Positions 35,984 to 44,448 are shown, numbered from the stretch's first letter. The stretch is 64,000 bases of DNA from Blastococcus sp. URHD0036 (GCF_000701365.1 NZ_JNIK01000005.1:141235-205234); one strand, 5' to 3'. Notes: a model not told the origin generated them from the letters alone. A program made the numbers and translations.

Positions 35984-36017
35984 GCGGGCGCCGCTCCCAC
36001 CCGGGAGCGGCGCCCGC
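35984..36017. terminator. Bidirectional hairpin terminator
   Basis: Perfect 15-bp stem GCGGGCGCCGCTCCC / GGGAGCGGCGCCCGC with an ACCC loop, between convergent stops at 35969 and 36030. Confidence 0.88.
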
Positions 36018-36029
36018 TGTGGTCTCGGC

Positions 36030-36482
36030 TCAGGACGGGCTGACGACGACGCCCTCGGGCGGGGCCTGCACCGGGTTCACGAACCAGATGCTCTCCTCGT
36101 ACAGGTGCCGGGACCGCCAGCCGTCGGGCGTCCGGACCATGTCGTGGTGGTAGTAGCCCCCGGTGTAGGTGAAGCCCTGCACGCCGGGGATCTGCATCGG
36201 GTTGTAGAAGTCGGCGATCACCTTCGCGGTGTCCCCGTCGAGGTGGACCTCGATGTTGGTGACGTGGTGCTGGGTGAAGGGGAACGTCGAGAACGCGCCC
36301 GACAGCATCTCCACCATCTCGTCGCGCGGGAGCTTCGCCGCCCCGGCCGAGGTGTAGTCGATGACTGCGTCGTCGGTGAACACGCTGCGGTACATCTCCC
36401 AGTCGCCGCGGTCGATCCCGTGGCAGTAGCGGGTCAGCACGTCGCGGATCTCGATGCGGTCGGCGAGGGTCTGCAGGTCCAC
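36030..36482 (-). CDS. SnoaL-4/NTF2-like protein
   Basis: 150 residues: ADRIEIRDVLTRYCHGIDRG and DWEMYRSVFTDDAVIDYTSA are the typical start of SnoaL_4 domains (scytalone-dehydratase or ring-hydroxylase beta-like fold). FTQHHVTNIEVHLDGDTAKV and YTGGYYHHDMVRTPDGWRSR continue the fold. Family members are isomerases, dehydratases or steroid-binding proteins. GTG start with GGAGGA. Substrate unknown. Confidence 0.8.
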   Translation of the reverse strand: MDLQTLADRIEIRDVLTRYCHGIDRGDWEMYRSVFTDDAVIDYTSAGAAKLPRDEMVEMLSGAFSTFPFTQHHVTNIEVHLDGDTAKVIADFYNPMQIPGVQGFTYTGGYYHHDMVRTPDGWRSRHLYEESIWFVNPVQAPPEGVVVSPS

Positions 36483-36583
36483 GGGTCCTCCGGAGGTCGG
36501 GTGTGACCCGGACCATAGCGACGGAGACACCTCAGGTCGGCCGGCCTCGACCCACGTCCGGGCCGTCACGTTCTGATGGCGTG

Positions 36584-36607
36584 GAGCCTCGCGCGCGCGA
36601 GAGGCTC
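36584..36607 (-). terminator. Hairpin terminator of the unknown 265-residue gene
   Basis: GAGCCTC (36584-36590) and GAGGCTC (36601-36607) enclose a GC alternating core that is itself palindromic (CTCGCGCGCGCGAG). The stop codon lies within the stem. The rest of 36483-36605 shows nothing else. Confidence 0.65.
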
Positions 36608-37403
36608 AGGAGCGGGGGAGGTCCAGGTCGGCCAGTGCGGCGGTGACCGCCTCCTCGCGGACGAAGTCCAGGCCCAGCAGGCGGTGCAGCAGCACCCCGC
36701 GGCGGGTGAGCCGCAGGTCGGCCATCCGCAGCCGGGGGAGCGCGGCGCCACCCGGCCGGGCCGTCATCGGGGGCGGGTCGAGCAGCCCGCGGCGCTGGAG
36801 GTCGGCGACGTCCTCGAGCGCCCCCCACGCCGTCCAGCCGCGCGGGTCGACCGGCAGGGGCGCCATCGGCAGCGGCGTGCGCTCCCGGCGCCCGACCGCG
36901 GCGAGGACGACGAGCTGCCGGCCGGTGAGCTCGCCGGCCAGGCGGAGGGCGCGGTGCACGACCCCGGCGTCGAGGTCGGCGGAGACCACCGCCTCGGCCA
37001 GCAGGTAGCCCAGGTGCCGGACGCGCCACTCCTCGGGCGTCAGCCGGGCGGCGAGGACGGCGGCCTCGGCCAGCTCGTCGGCCGGCGCGCGACCGCCCAC
37101 GTCGGGGGTGAGGAACCCATCCGAGCGCACGGCCCGGCCCTGCGAGGCCCGGGTCACGGTGAGCTCGACGGCGAACGCCAGGGCCGCCCCGGCACGCACC
37201 CGCTCCCGCGGTACCGGGAGGAGTGCGCTGCCGGCGGCCACCCGGCGCAGGCACGCGGCCAGCCGGTCGTCGACGGTCACCCGCGTCGTCCCGGCCTCGA
37301 ACAGGAGAGCGGCGGCAGACCGGCTCATCGACCCGGCCACCGGTTCCCCGCTCTCGACCAGGGTCCGGCCCGAGGGCGCCACGCCGTCCACGATGTCGGT
37401 CAC
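36606..37403 (-). CDS. Unrecognised soluble protein
   Basis: 265 residues, Ala/Arg/Leu-rich, no signal peptide or membrane segment. Central part is helical (HLGYLLAEAVVSADLDAGVV, RALRLAGELTGRQLVVLAAV), and the end (RLTRRGVLLHRLLGLDFVRE) resembles a winged-helix tail. I do not recognise the family. GTG start. It is divergent from narK with 164 bp between starts, which holds the GlnR-like site, so it could be a nitrate-linked gene, but nothing else supports that. Confidence 0.6.
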   Translation of the reverse strand: MTDIVDGVAPSGRTLVESGEPVAGSMSRSAAALLFEAGTTRVTVDDRLAACLRRVAAGSALLPVPRERVRAGAALAFAVELTVTRASQGRAVRSDGFLTPDVGGRAPADELAEAAVLAARLTPEEWRVRHLGYLLAEAVVSADLDAGVVHRALRLAGELTGRQLVVLAAVGRRERTPLPMAPLPVDPRGWTAWGALEDVADLQRRGLLDPPPMTARPGGAALPRLRMADLRLTRRGVLLHRLLGLDFVREEAVTAALADLDLPRS

Positions 37404-37472
37404 GCGGTGATCATCCCGGCGCGGTGCTGCCCGCGCACCGGATCGGGCGGCCGTCTCACCAGGGCGGGGCAG

Positions 37473-37512
37473 CCTCACGGCCGCCGTCGGCCTCCCGTGA
37501 GGGAAACGGAAC
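37473..37512 (+). promoter_or_regulatory. Inverted repeat and GlnR-like site upstream of narK
   Basis: CCTCACGG (37473-37480) and CCGTGAGG (37495-37502) are perfect inverted arms 14 bp apart. The right arm runs into GTGAGGGAAACGGAAC (37497-37512), which has the GlnR spacing GTGAG-n6-GGAAC and matches 13 of 16 bases of the site before nasA. It stands 56 bp before the narK ATG. Confidence 0.5.
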
Positions 37513-37567
37513 AGAAGGTCATCCGCGCGGCAACGGGCGGGGAACCGCGTGCCGTCACCGTTCCCGC

Positions 37568-38962
37568 ATGGCCGCTCCCACCCGCCCCACCGACGTCGCC
37601 TCCGCCCCCGTCGCGCCTCCCGCGCCACCGCCGCGCGGCGGGAGGTGGATCGACGACTGGCGCCCCGAGGACCCCCAGTTCTGGGAGGGCACCGGACAGC
37701 GCGTCGCCCGACGCAACCTCTTCTTCTCGGTGTTCTCCGAGCACATCGGCTTCTCGATCTGGAGCCTGTGGTCGGTGCTGGTGCTGTTCCTGCCCGAGTC
37801 GGTCTACGGCATCGACCCGGCCGGCAAGTTCCTGCTCACCACGCTGCCGACCGCGCTGGGCGCCTTCGTGCGGCTGCCCTACACGTTCGCCGTCGCCAAG
37901 TTCGGCGGCCGCAACTGGACCATCGTGTCGGCCGCGCTGCTCCTGGTCCCGACGATCGCCACGGCGATCGTGCTGAAGCCGGGCGTCGACTACTCCACGC
38001 TGCTCTTCGTCAGCTGCCTGGCGGGTGTCGGCGGCGGCAACTTCGCCAGCTCGATGGCCAACATCAACGCCTTCTACCCGGACCGGCTGAAGGGCTGGGC
38101 GCTCGGGCTCAACGCCGGCGGCGGCAACCTCGGCGTCCCGGTGATCCAGCTCGTCGGTCTGCTCGTGCTGGCCACGGCCGGGGTGGAGCACCCGCGGATC
38201 ATCCTGGTCATCTACATGCCGCTCATCGTCGCCGCGGCCGTCGGCGCTGCGCTGGTCATGGACAACCTCTCCACCGCGCGCAACCAGCCGCGGGCGATGC
38301 GCGAGGCGACCCGGGAGCCGCACACCTGGATCATGGCGTTCCTCTACATCGGGACCTTCGGCTCGTTCATCGGGTTCGGGTTCGCCTTCGGCCAGGTGCT
38401 GCAGAACCAGTTCGCAGTCGACTTCGACACCCCGCTCAAGGCCGCCTACCTCACCTGGCTCGGGCCGCTGCTGGGCAGCCTGATCCGGCCGATCGGCGGA
38501 TCCCTGGCCGACCGTTTCGGCGGCGCGCGGATCACGTTCGTCAACTTCATCGCGATGGCGGTGGGCGCCTCGGTGGTGCTGGCCGCCAGCCTCGCGGAGT
38601 CGCTGCCGCTGTTCGTCATCGGCTTCGTGCTGCTCTTCGTCCTCAGCGGCATCGGCAACGGCTCGACCTACAAGATGATCCCGGCGATCTTCCGCACCCA
38701 GGCCCAGGTCGCGGTGGCAGCCGGCGGGGACGGCGTCGCCGCCGACCGGCGGGCGCTGCGGATGTCCGGCGCGCTGATCGGCATCGCCGGCGCGGTGGGC
38801 GCTTTCGGCGGGGTGCTGGTCAACCTGGCGTTCCGCCAGTCGTTCCTCTCCACCGGCAGTGGCGACGGCGCCTACATCGCGTTCATCGCCTTCTACGCCG
38901 TCTGTGTGGTGGTGACCTGGACGGTCTACCTCCGCAAGGGCGCCCCGATGGCCGGGGTCTGA
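37568..38962 (+). CDS. narK: Nitrate/nitrite MFS transporter
   Basis: 464 residues, twelve membrane helices after a ~45-residue polar tail. RWIDDWRPEDPQFWEGTGQR is the usual NarK start. The two Gly-rich nitrate signature segments are GVGGGNFASSMANINAFYPD and GIGNGSTYKMIPAIF; the substrate Arg region is LPYTFAVAKFGGRNW. It takes up nitrate or exchanges it for nitrite, feeding the nasA-nirBD enzymes encoded upstream. A 20-bp hairpin follows. Confidence 0.94.
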   Translation: MAAPTRPTDVASAPVAPPAPPPRGGRWIDDWRPEDPQFWEGTGQRVARRNLFFSVFSEHIGFSIWSLWSVLVLFLPESVYGIDPAGKFLLTTLPTALGAFVRLPYTFAVAKFGGRNWTIVSAALLLVPTIATAIVLKPGVDYSTLLFVSCLAGVGGGNFASSMANINAFYPDRLKGWALGLNAGGGNLGVPVIQLVGLLVLATAGVEHPRIILVIYMPLIVAAAVGAALVMDNLSTARNQPRAMREATREPHTWIMAFLYIGTFGSFIGFGFAFGQVLQNQFAVDFDTPLKAAYLTWLGPLLGSLIRPIGGSLADRFGGARITFVNFIAMAVGASVVLAASLAESLPLFVIGFVLLFVLSGIGNGSTYKMIPAIFRTQAQVAVAAGGDGVAADRRALRMSGALIGIAGAVGAFGGVLVNLAFRQSFLSTGSGDGAYIAFIAFYAVCVVVTWTVYLRKGAPMAGV

Positions 38963-38963
38963 T

Positions 38964-39006
38964 GCGGAGTGTGGGAGCGCAGGAAACCTGCGCTCCCACA
39001 CTCCGC
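38964..39006. terminator. Bidirectional hairpin terminator (20-bp stem, 3-nt loop)
   Basis: Perfect arms GCGGAGTGTGGGAGCGCAGG and its complement with an AAA loop, between the convergent narK and HemD-type genes. Same 20-3-20 design and GGAGTG...AGCG core as the hairpin at 21062. Confidence 0.88.
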
Positions 39007-39007
39007 T

Positions 39008-40126
39008 TCACACCGGTAGGCGGTAGCCGCGCTTGACGACGGTCTCGACGACGCCGCGGCCCAGCGCCGCCCGCAGCCGGGTCACCGCCATCTCCACCGC
39101 GTGCTCGTCCCCACCCCCGGCCAGGCAGCCGACCAGCTCCGGCCGGGCGACCACGGCGCCGGGACGGCGGGCCAGCGCGCGCAGCACCCCCATCGGCCCC
39201 GGTGCCAGCTCGACCAGCCGGCCGTCGACCACCGCCGCGCTCCCGCGGACCTGCAGCGTGATCCCGCCCAGCTGCAGCACCGGGTCGCGCTCGGGCAGCC
39301 GGGCCACCACCTCCCGGGCCAGCGCACCGAGCCGGGCGCGTTCGGGCTGGCACGTCGGGATGCCGGCGGCCTCGAGCGGGCCGGCGGTCACCGAGCCCAC
39401 GGCGACGGCCATCACCCGCTCGCGCATCGCGGCGACCAGCTGCTCGCGCTGGCCGAGGTCGCCCGCGACCTGCAGGAGGCTGGCAGCGGCGGGCGCGCTG
39501 GTGAACGTGATGGCGTCCACCTGGCCGGCGACGACGGAGGCGACCAGCCGGCGCACCGGGGTGACGTCCTCCGGCAGCACCCAGCGGTAGACGGGGACGG
39601 TGAGCACCTCCGCCCCGGTGCACTTCAGCCCGGCGACGAGGTCGGGCAGGGGGTCGCCGTGCAGCTGGACGGCGATCCGGCGGCCCTGCAGGGGGCCCTC
39701 CGCCCCCGAGAGCAGGTGCGAGAGGACCTCGGCGGAGGACTCCGACTCCGGCGACCACGCGTCGACCAGCCCGGCGCCCCGGATCGCCCCGCGGGCCTTG
39801 GGGCCGCGGGCCAGGACCCGCGCCGAGCGCAGGTGGTCGACCAGGGGCAGGTCCCACGCCTCGGCGGCCTCGAGCCACCCCCGGAAGCCGACGCCGGTCG
39901 TCGCGATCACGAGGTCGACCGGTGCGGCCAGCACCTGCCGCGTCGCGGCCACGAGCTCGGTGTCGTCGGACAGCGGCACGATGCGGATCGCCGGGGCGTA
40001 GACGACCCGGGCGCCGCGGCGGTCCAGCAGGGCGCCGAGCTCCTCCTTGCGGCGGGCCGCGGTGACCGCGACGGTGTAGCCCGCCAGGGGCAGGACGCCG
40101 TCCGGGCCCTGCTCGGTCTCGGTCAC
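39008..40126 (-). CDS. nnaR: HemD-like domain with OmpR-type winged helix (NnaR-like regulator)
   Basis: 372 residues. Residues ~14-265 are a uroporphyrinogen-III synthase-like fold (GYTVAVTAARRKEELGALLD; AITFTSAPAAASLLQ). Residues ~285-372 are a winged helix (AVEMAVTRLRAALGRGVVET, VVKRGYRLPV). Fusions like this (Streptomyces NnaR, M. tuberculosis Rv0260c) lie next to nitrate genes and help GlnR activate nitrate/nitrite assimilation. Convergent with narK, so the context agrees. A HemD role in siroheme supply for NirB cannot be excluded. GTG start. Confidence 0.85.
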   Translation of the reverse strand: MTETEQGPDGVLPLAGYTVAVTAARRKEELGALLDRRGARVVYAPAIRIVPLSDDTELVAATRQVLAAPVDLVIATTGVGFRGWLEAAEAWDLPLVDHLRSARVLARGPKARGAIRGAGLVDAWSPESESSAEVLSHLLSGAEGPLQGRRIAVQLHGDPLPDLVAGLKCTGAEVLTVPVYRWVLPEDVTPVRRLVASVVAGQVDAITFTSAPAAASLLQVAGDLGQREQLVAAMRERVMAVAVGSVTAGPLEAAGIPTCQPERARLGALAREVVARLPERDPVLQLGGITLQVRGSAAVVDGRLVELAPGPMGVLRALARRPGAVVARPELVGCLAGGGDEHAVEMAVTRLRAALGRGVVETVVKRGYRLPV

Positions 40127-40238
40127 GCATGCCCCCTCGGTGCTGTCGCCGGCCCATCGTGGGGCACCCGCGTTGCGGGCATGTGTCGCACCCGGGGAGG
40201 CGGCAGTGGCACCGGTCACGTGCCGATGCCCCGCGGTC

Positions 40239-41303
40239 TCAGCGGACAGCGACCGTCCACGTGACCACCGCGCCGTCGCTGCCGACCACCAGACCCCGGC
40301 TGGCCAGCAGCCGCAGGTGGGCCACCGTCTCGGTGACGGCGAACATCCGCATCGAGTTGGCGTACTGCTCCCACGGCCGCGACCAGGTGAGGTGCCCGGC
40401 CAGCTCCCAGGGGGTGCTGTGCGGATGCGTGCGGATGGCGTCCAGCAGCTCGGCCAGCCGCTGCTCGTGGTGGGCGGTGAGCTCGCGGGTGCGCAGGCCC
40501 AGGCCGCGGAAGCGCCACTCGTGGGCGGGCAGCACCTCCACCGGCTCCTCGCGGTCGGCGACGGACGCCAGCGAGGAGAGGTAGTCGCGCAGCGGGTCCT
40601 CCTCGAGCCGCTGGCCGGCGGAGATGTTGGGGCTGATGCGGGGGAGCACGTGGTCGCCGGCGAGGAACAGCCCGGTGCGCTCCTCGGCGAAGCAGAGGTG
40701 GCCGGGGGTGTGCCCCGGCGTGTGGACGGCGCGCAGCGACCAGCCCGGGAAGTCGGCCAGGTCGCCGTCCTCCAGGAGCCGGTCGGGCACCGCCTGCCGC
40801 CGCAGCCCGGCCAGCCGCTCCGGCGTGGGGGCGTCGGAGGCCGCGGTCTCCGGGTCGGCGCCCAGCGAGACCATGTAGGCGGCCTGCTCGCGGATGAACT
40901 GCTCGACGTCGACGTGCTGCATGCCGCGGACGATGTCGGCGTCGGCCGGGTGCATCGCCACCCAGGCGCCGGACGCGTCCCGGACCCGGTTGGACAGGCC
41001 GTTGTGGTCGCCGTGCATGTGGGTGACCAGGACCCCGCGGACGTCGGCGACGTCGCCCCCGATCGCGGTGAGGCCGGCGCGCAGGGCGTCCCAGGCGTCG
41101 TCGGAGTCCCACCCGGTGTCGACCATGCCGAGCCCGCCACCGGCGAGGGCGAACACGTAGGCGGTGATGTAGCGCAGGGGGTTGTCCGGCATGGGGACCG
41201 GGATCGACCACAGGTCCTCGCGCAGCTGCTCGACCGGGGGGACCTCCCGGGCCAGCCACGCCGCACGCTGGGCCGGCCCGGTGATCTCGACGTCGCTGTC
41301 CAC
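40239..41303 (-). CDS. Metallo-beta-lactamase-fold hydrolase
   Basis: 354 residues. The dinuclear metal motif is THMHGDHNGLSNR (HxHxDH), with further ligands in HTPGHTPGHLC and AGDHVLP. C-terminal half is a winged-helix-like segment (AHHEQRLAELLDAI ... TVAHLRLLASRGLVVG), as in the LACTB2/glyoxalase-II-related group. Substrate unknown; thioesters or glutathione/mycothiol adducts are typical. GTG start, divergent from the PH-domain gene (40 bp). Confidence 0.87.
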   Translation of the reverse strand: MDSDVEITGPAQRAAWLAREVPPVEQLREDLWSIPVPMPDNPLRYITAYVFALAGGGLGMVDTGWDSDDAWDALRAGLTAIGGDVADVRGVLVTHMHGDHNGLSNRVRDASGAWVAMHPADADIVRGMQHVDVEQFIREQAAYMVSLGADPETAASDAPTPERLAGLRRQAVPDRLLEDGDLADFPGWSLRAVHTPGHTPGHLCFAEERTGLFLAGDHVLPRISPNISAGQRLEEDPLRDYLSSLASVADREEPVEVLPAHEWRFRGLGLRTRELTAHHEQRLAELLDAIRTHPHSTPWELAGHLTWSRPWEQYANSMRMFAVTETVAHLRLLASRGLVVGSDGAVVTWTVAVR

Positions 41304-41343
41304 GCCCGCACCATGCCAGTCCGCGCACTGGGATGATGGCGCC

Positions 41344-41832
41344 GTGCCCTCTCCGGTTGCCCCCGCCCGCGTCTCCGCCGTGCCCCGCCGCCTGCGGCTG
41401 GTCTGCGCGGTGGTTGCGGCCGTCGTGGTCGCCGTCATGGTCGTCGTCGGCCTGACGCTGCCCGACTCCTCGACCGGCGTCGTCGAGTTCGGCTGGGTCG
41501 ACCAGGTCGCGCTCATCGGCATCGGCATCAGCCTGGGCGCCGGCATCCTGACGCTCGGCCGCTCGCGGGTCGACGCGGACGCCTCCGGGGTGGCGGTGCG
41601 CAACCTGTTCATCCAGCACGTGTATCCCTGGTCCGCGGTCACGGCCGTGCGCTTCGAGCGGAAGTCCGCCTGGGCCACCCTGCAGCTCGGCAACGGCGAC
41701 GAGGTGTCGCTGCTGGCGGTCCTCGCGGTCGACGGCGAGCACGCCGTCCACGCCGTCGACGGCCTGCGGGCCCTGCTCGCCGAGGCGAAGGCCGCCGAAC
41801 CGGCCCGGCCGCCGCTGCTCTACGACGACTAG
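41344..41832 (+). CDS. Membrane protein with bacterial PH-like domain
   Basis: 162 residues. Two membrane helices at ~16-37 (LVCAVVAAVVVAVMVVVGLT) and ~53-70, then a PH-type module: VDADASGVAVRNLFIQHVYP and WSAVTAVRFERKSAWATLQL. Similar actinobacterial proteins have no known function. GTG start. It lies upstream of the infC leader in the same direction. Confidence 0.75.
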   Translation: MPSPVAPARVSAVPRRLRLVCAVVAAVVVAVMVVVGLTLPDSSTGVVEFGWVDQVALIGIGISLGAGILTLGRSRVDADASGVAVRNLFIQHVYPWSAVTAVRFERKSAWATLQLGNGDEVSLLAVLAVDGEHAVHAVDGLRALLAEAKAAEPARPPLLYDD

Positions 41833-41914
41833 CGGACCCGGGAATGTGCTCCGGCGCCCCGACGCTGTAGTGTGGGCGTGCCTCCCCCCGCTACATCGAG
41901 GCGCGTGAACCACC

Positions 41915-42090
41915 CAGCGGCCCCGCCCCGGGCCGCTGACCAAGAGGAGCCCGCTCCCACCTGACGCCCCCCAGGCGCCCAGGTCCCCGGTTCGCAGGCA
42001 CCGGCTCCGGTCGGCGCCCGCGATGCGCACCACCCCCGGGCGTGTGCGCCACCGGCCAGTGGGCCCCGTCGAGCGACTGCTCGCGGGGCC
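41915..42090 (+). promoter_or_regulatory. Structured infC leader
   Basis: The 320-nt gap before infC has two hairpins: CAGCGGCCC/GGGCCGCTG with a 6-nt loop (41915-41938), and GGCCCCG...CGGGGCC enclosing GAGC-GACT-GCTC (42062-42090), followed by TCCTGTCT, which looks like a weak terminator. A TAGTGT -10-like hexamer at 41868 may be the promoter. infC operons are often controlled by leader attenuation and by ribosomal protein L20. Confidence 0.5.
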
Positions 42091-42152
42091 TCCTGTCTGC
42101 CGGCGTCCGGTGCGGCGAGCGAGCCCTCCCATGCTGAAGCAGAGGAGAGGCC

Positions 42153-42785
42153 ATCACCGAGCCCCGCATCAACGACCGTATCCGCGTCCCCGAGGTCCGC
42201 CTGGTCGGTCCCGAGGGCGAGCAGGTCGGCATCGTGTCGATCGGCGAAGCGCTGCGCCTGGCCCAGGACTCCGAGCTCGACCTCGTCGAGGTCGCGCCCA
42301 TGGCCCGGCCGCCCGTCGCCAAGCTCATGGACTACGGGAAGTTCAAGTACGAGGCCGCCCAGAAGGCGCGTGAGTCCCGGCGCAACCAGGCGCTCACCGT
42401 CATCAAGGAGATGCGGCTGCGTCTCAAGATCGACCCGCACGACTACGAGACGAAGAAGGGCCACGTCGAGCGCTTCCTCAAGGGCGGCGACAAGGTCAAG
42501 ATCACCGTGATGTTCCGTGGCCGCGAGCAGTCGCGCCCGGAGATGGGGTACCGCCTGCTGCAGCGGCTGGCCGCCGACGTGTCCGAACTGGGCGTCGTCG
42601 AGTCCAACCCGAAGCAGGACGGCCGCAACATGGTCATGGTGATCGCCCCGCACCGGAACGCGCAGGCGCTCCAGCAGGCTGCTCAGTCCGCCAAGGGCCG
42701 CGAGGCCAAGGCCGAGGCCGAGCAGAACAAGGAGCAGGCTCCGGTGCAGCAGCAGCAGGAGACGGAGCAGGCGCCCACCGCCTGA
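42153..42785 (+). CDS. infC: Translation initiation factor IF-3, AUC start
   Basis: 210 residues. The frame before the first GTG (42234) encodes [20 protein letters not shown], the conserved IF-3 N-terminus, and no ATG, GTG or TTG precedes it. The first codon is therefore ATC at 42153, 6 nt after AGAGGAGAGG. Rare starts (AUU in E. coli) let IF-3 repress its own synthesis by rejecting them. The N-domain (to ~80), linker and C-domain ([20 protein letters not shown]) are complete; the Gln/Glu/Ala-rich tail after residue ~175 is usual in actinobacteria. Confidence 0.9.
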   Translation: MTEPRINDRIRVPEVRLVGPEGEQVGIVSIGEALRLAQDSELDLVEVAPMARPPVAKLMDYGKFKYEAAQKARESRRNQALTVIKEMRLRLKIDPHDYETKKGHVERFLKGGDKVKITVMFRGREQSRPEMGYRLLQRLAADVSELGVVESNPKQDGRNMVMVIAPHRNAQALQQAAQSAKGREAKAEAEQNKEQAPVQQQQETEQAPTA

Positions 42786-42825
42786 CCCCCTGCCCCCGCA
42801 GACCGCACCACCGAGACCACCGGAT

Positions 42826-42854
42826 GCGTGCGGCAGCCCCGCGCTGCCGCACGC
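42826..42854 (+). promoter_or_regulatory. Hairpin between infC and rpmI
   Basis: Perfect 12-bp stem GCGTGCGGCAGC / GCTGCCGCACGC with a CCCGC loop, 47-75 nt before the rpmI start. It could be an attenuator, an RNase site or part of an L20 binding site that represses rpmI-rplT. Confidence 0.6.
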
Positions 42855-42901
42855 GCCCGCACGCAGACCGACCACGCGTCGACCACAGACAGGCGAGGGA
42901 C

Positions 42902-43096
42902 ATGCCGAAGCAGAAGACCCACAAGGGCACCGCCAAGCGGGTGCGCGTCACCGGCACCGGCAAGCTCATCCACGAGCAGACGAACAACCAGCACAAGTTC
43001 GCCGCCAAGACGGGGCAGCGCAAGCGCCGCCTGGACGCCAACAAGGTCGTGTCGCCGGCGGACGCCAAGAACATCAAGAAGCTGCTCGGCATCTGA
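42902..43096 (+). CDS. rpmI: 50S ribosomal protein L35
   Basis: 64 residues, full length. MPKQKTHKGTAKRVRVTGTG and KTGQRKRRLDANKVV are the conserved bL35 blocks. Second gene of the infC-rpmI-rplT operon, 116 bp after infC. Confidence 0.97.
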   Translation: MPKQKTHKGTAKRVRVTGTGKLIHEQTNNQHKFAAKTGQRKRRLDANKVVSPADAKNIKKLLGI

Positions 43097-43131
43097 CCGC
43101 CGTCCCGTAACGAACAGACAGGAGCTCTCAC

Positions 43132-43521
43132 GTGGCACGCGTGAAGCGGGCGGTCAACGCCCAGAAGAAGCGCCGGACGACTCTCGAGGCGGCCAGCGGC
43201 TACCGGGGTCAGCGGTCCCGGCTGTACCGCAAGGCCAAGGAGCAGATCCTCCACTCGGCGACCTACAACTACCGCGACCGCAAGGCGCGCAAGGGTGACT
43301 TCCGCAAGCTGTGGATCACCCGCATCAACGCTGCGGCCCGGCTCAACGACATGACCTACAACCGGTTCATGCAGGGCCTCAAGCTCGCCGGCATCGAGCT
43401 CGACCGGCGCGTGCTGGCCGAGCTGGCCGTCAATGAGCCGGCCGCCTTCGCCGCGCTCGTCGAGTCCGCCCGGGCCGCGCTCGCCGCGAACCCCGAGGCG
43501 ACCGGCGCTCAGGCCGCCTGA
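43132..43521 (+). CDS. rplT: 50S ribosomal protein L20
   Basis: 129 residues. The very basic N-terminus ([20 protein letters not shown]), [20 protein letters not shown] and [20 protein letters not shown] are bL20 signatures. It is an early assembly protein that also represses its own operon in other bacteria. GTG start after ACAGGAGCTCTC. An Ala/Glu-rich C-terminal tail extends beyond the usual ~118 residues. Confidence 0.97.
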   Translation: MARVKRAVNAQKKRRTTLEAASGYRGQRSRLYRKAKEQILHSATYNYRDRKARKGDFRKLWITRINAAARLNDMTYNRFMQGLKLAGIELDRRVLAELAVNEPAAFAALVESARAALAANPEATGAQAA

Positions 43522-43618
43522 CGCCTGTAGCACTGACGACGCCGTCGGTGACCGGCCCTCCGGGGTCGGCACCGGCGGCGTCGCCGTCTGTCCGGGACGT
43601 CGTCCGCGAGGAGGGGTC

Positions 43619-44410
43619 ATGACCGAGCTGCTCACCGAGCGGTCGGCGCGGGTCGCCGCCGCCCGCAGGCTCACCCGCCGTGCCGGTCGCGATGCCGCGG
43701 GGCTGTTCCTCGCCGAGGGCCGTCAGGCGGTGTCGGAGGCGCTGGCCACCGCACCGGACGACGTCCGCGAGGTGTTCGCCACCGAGGCCGCCGCCGCGGG
43801 AGCGGCCGACCTGCTGGCCGGCACCGCCGTCCCGCTGCGGCTGGTGACGGAGAAGGCGGCGGCAGGACTCTCCGAGACCGTGACGCCGCAGGGCCTCGTG
43901 GCCGTGTGCGCGCTGCGCGACGTGCCCGCAGGCCGGCTGGTCGGGGCGCCGCCACGGCTGTCGGTCGCGCTGGCCGGGCTCAACGACCCGGGGAACGCCG
44001 GCACCGTGCTGCGCACCGCGGACGCCTGCGGTGCGGGCGCCGTGGTGTTCGGCGCCGGCTCGGCCGATCCCTACGGCGGCAAGGCGGTGCGCTCCAGCGC
44101 CGGGAGCCTGTTCCACGTCGACGTCGTCCGCGGTGCGGAGCTCGCCGAGCTGCTGCCCGCGGTCCGCGCCGCCGGGGTGACCGTGCTGGCCGCCGACGGC
44201 GGGGGAGAGGCGTCGCTCGACGGGCTGGGGGAGGCCCTGGCCGGGCCGGTGCTCTGGCTGTTCGGGAACGAGGCGCGCGGGGTGCCCGACGAGCTGGCGG
44301 CACTGGCCGATGCCCGGGTGCGGATCCCGATGCGCGGCCGCGCCGAGAGCCTCAACCTCGCCGCGGCGGCCGCGATCTGCCTCTACGCCACCCAGCTCGC
44401 CCAGGGCTGA
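43619..44410 (+). CDS. TrmH-family (SpoU) RNA 2'-O-methyltransferase
   Basis: 263 residues. N-terminal RNA-binding domain (LTRRAGRDAAGLFLAEGRQA), then the knotted SPOUT domain with its three motifs: LAGLNDPGNAGTVLRTADAC, LWLFGNEARGVPDELAALAD and RIPMRGRAESLNLAAAAAIC. It methylates a ribose in rRNA or tRNA; actinobacterial relatives include thiostrepton-resistance enzymes, but the target here is unknown. Fourth gene of the infC cluster, the usual place in actinobacteria. Confidence 0.92.
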   Translation: MTELLTERSARVAAARRLTRRAGRDAAGLFLAEGRQAVSEALATAPDDVREVFATEAAAAGAADLLAGTAVPLRLVTEKAAAGLSETVTPQGLVAVCALRDVPAGRLVGAPPRLSVALAGLNDPGNAGTVLRTADACGAGAVVFGAGSADPYGGKAVRSSAGSLFHVDVVRGAELAELLPAVRAAGVTVLAADGGGEASLDGLGEALAGPVLWLFGNEARGVPDELAALADARVRIPMRGRAESLNLAAAAAICLYATQLAQG

Positions 44411-44440
44411 GGAGCGTTTCGCGCGCGAAACACTCCTCAG
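44407..44440. terminator. Bidirectional hairpin terminator
   Basis: Arms CTGAGGAGCGTTTCGCG and its complement with one mismatch, almost without a loop; the TrmH stop codon lies in the stem. It ends the infC operon and, on the other strand, the oxygenase gene at 44449. Confidence 0.85.
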
Positions 44441-44448
44441 CGGCATCC

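Noticed and set aside
36606..37403. GPP34 or toxin-immunity assignment for the unknown gene
   Set aside because: Composition is similar but no defining motif of those families is visible.
42131..42373. Frame from ATG 42131 across the infC start
   Set aside because: Product is Arg/Pro/His-rich with no similarity to anything I know and lies in the wrong frame over conserved IF-3 coding sequence. Kept only as a possible upstream start that affects infC.
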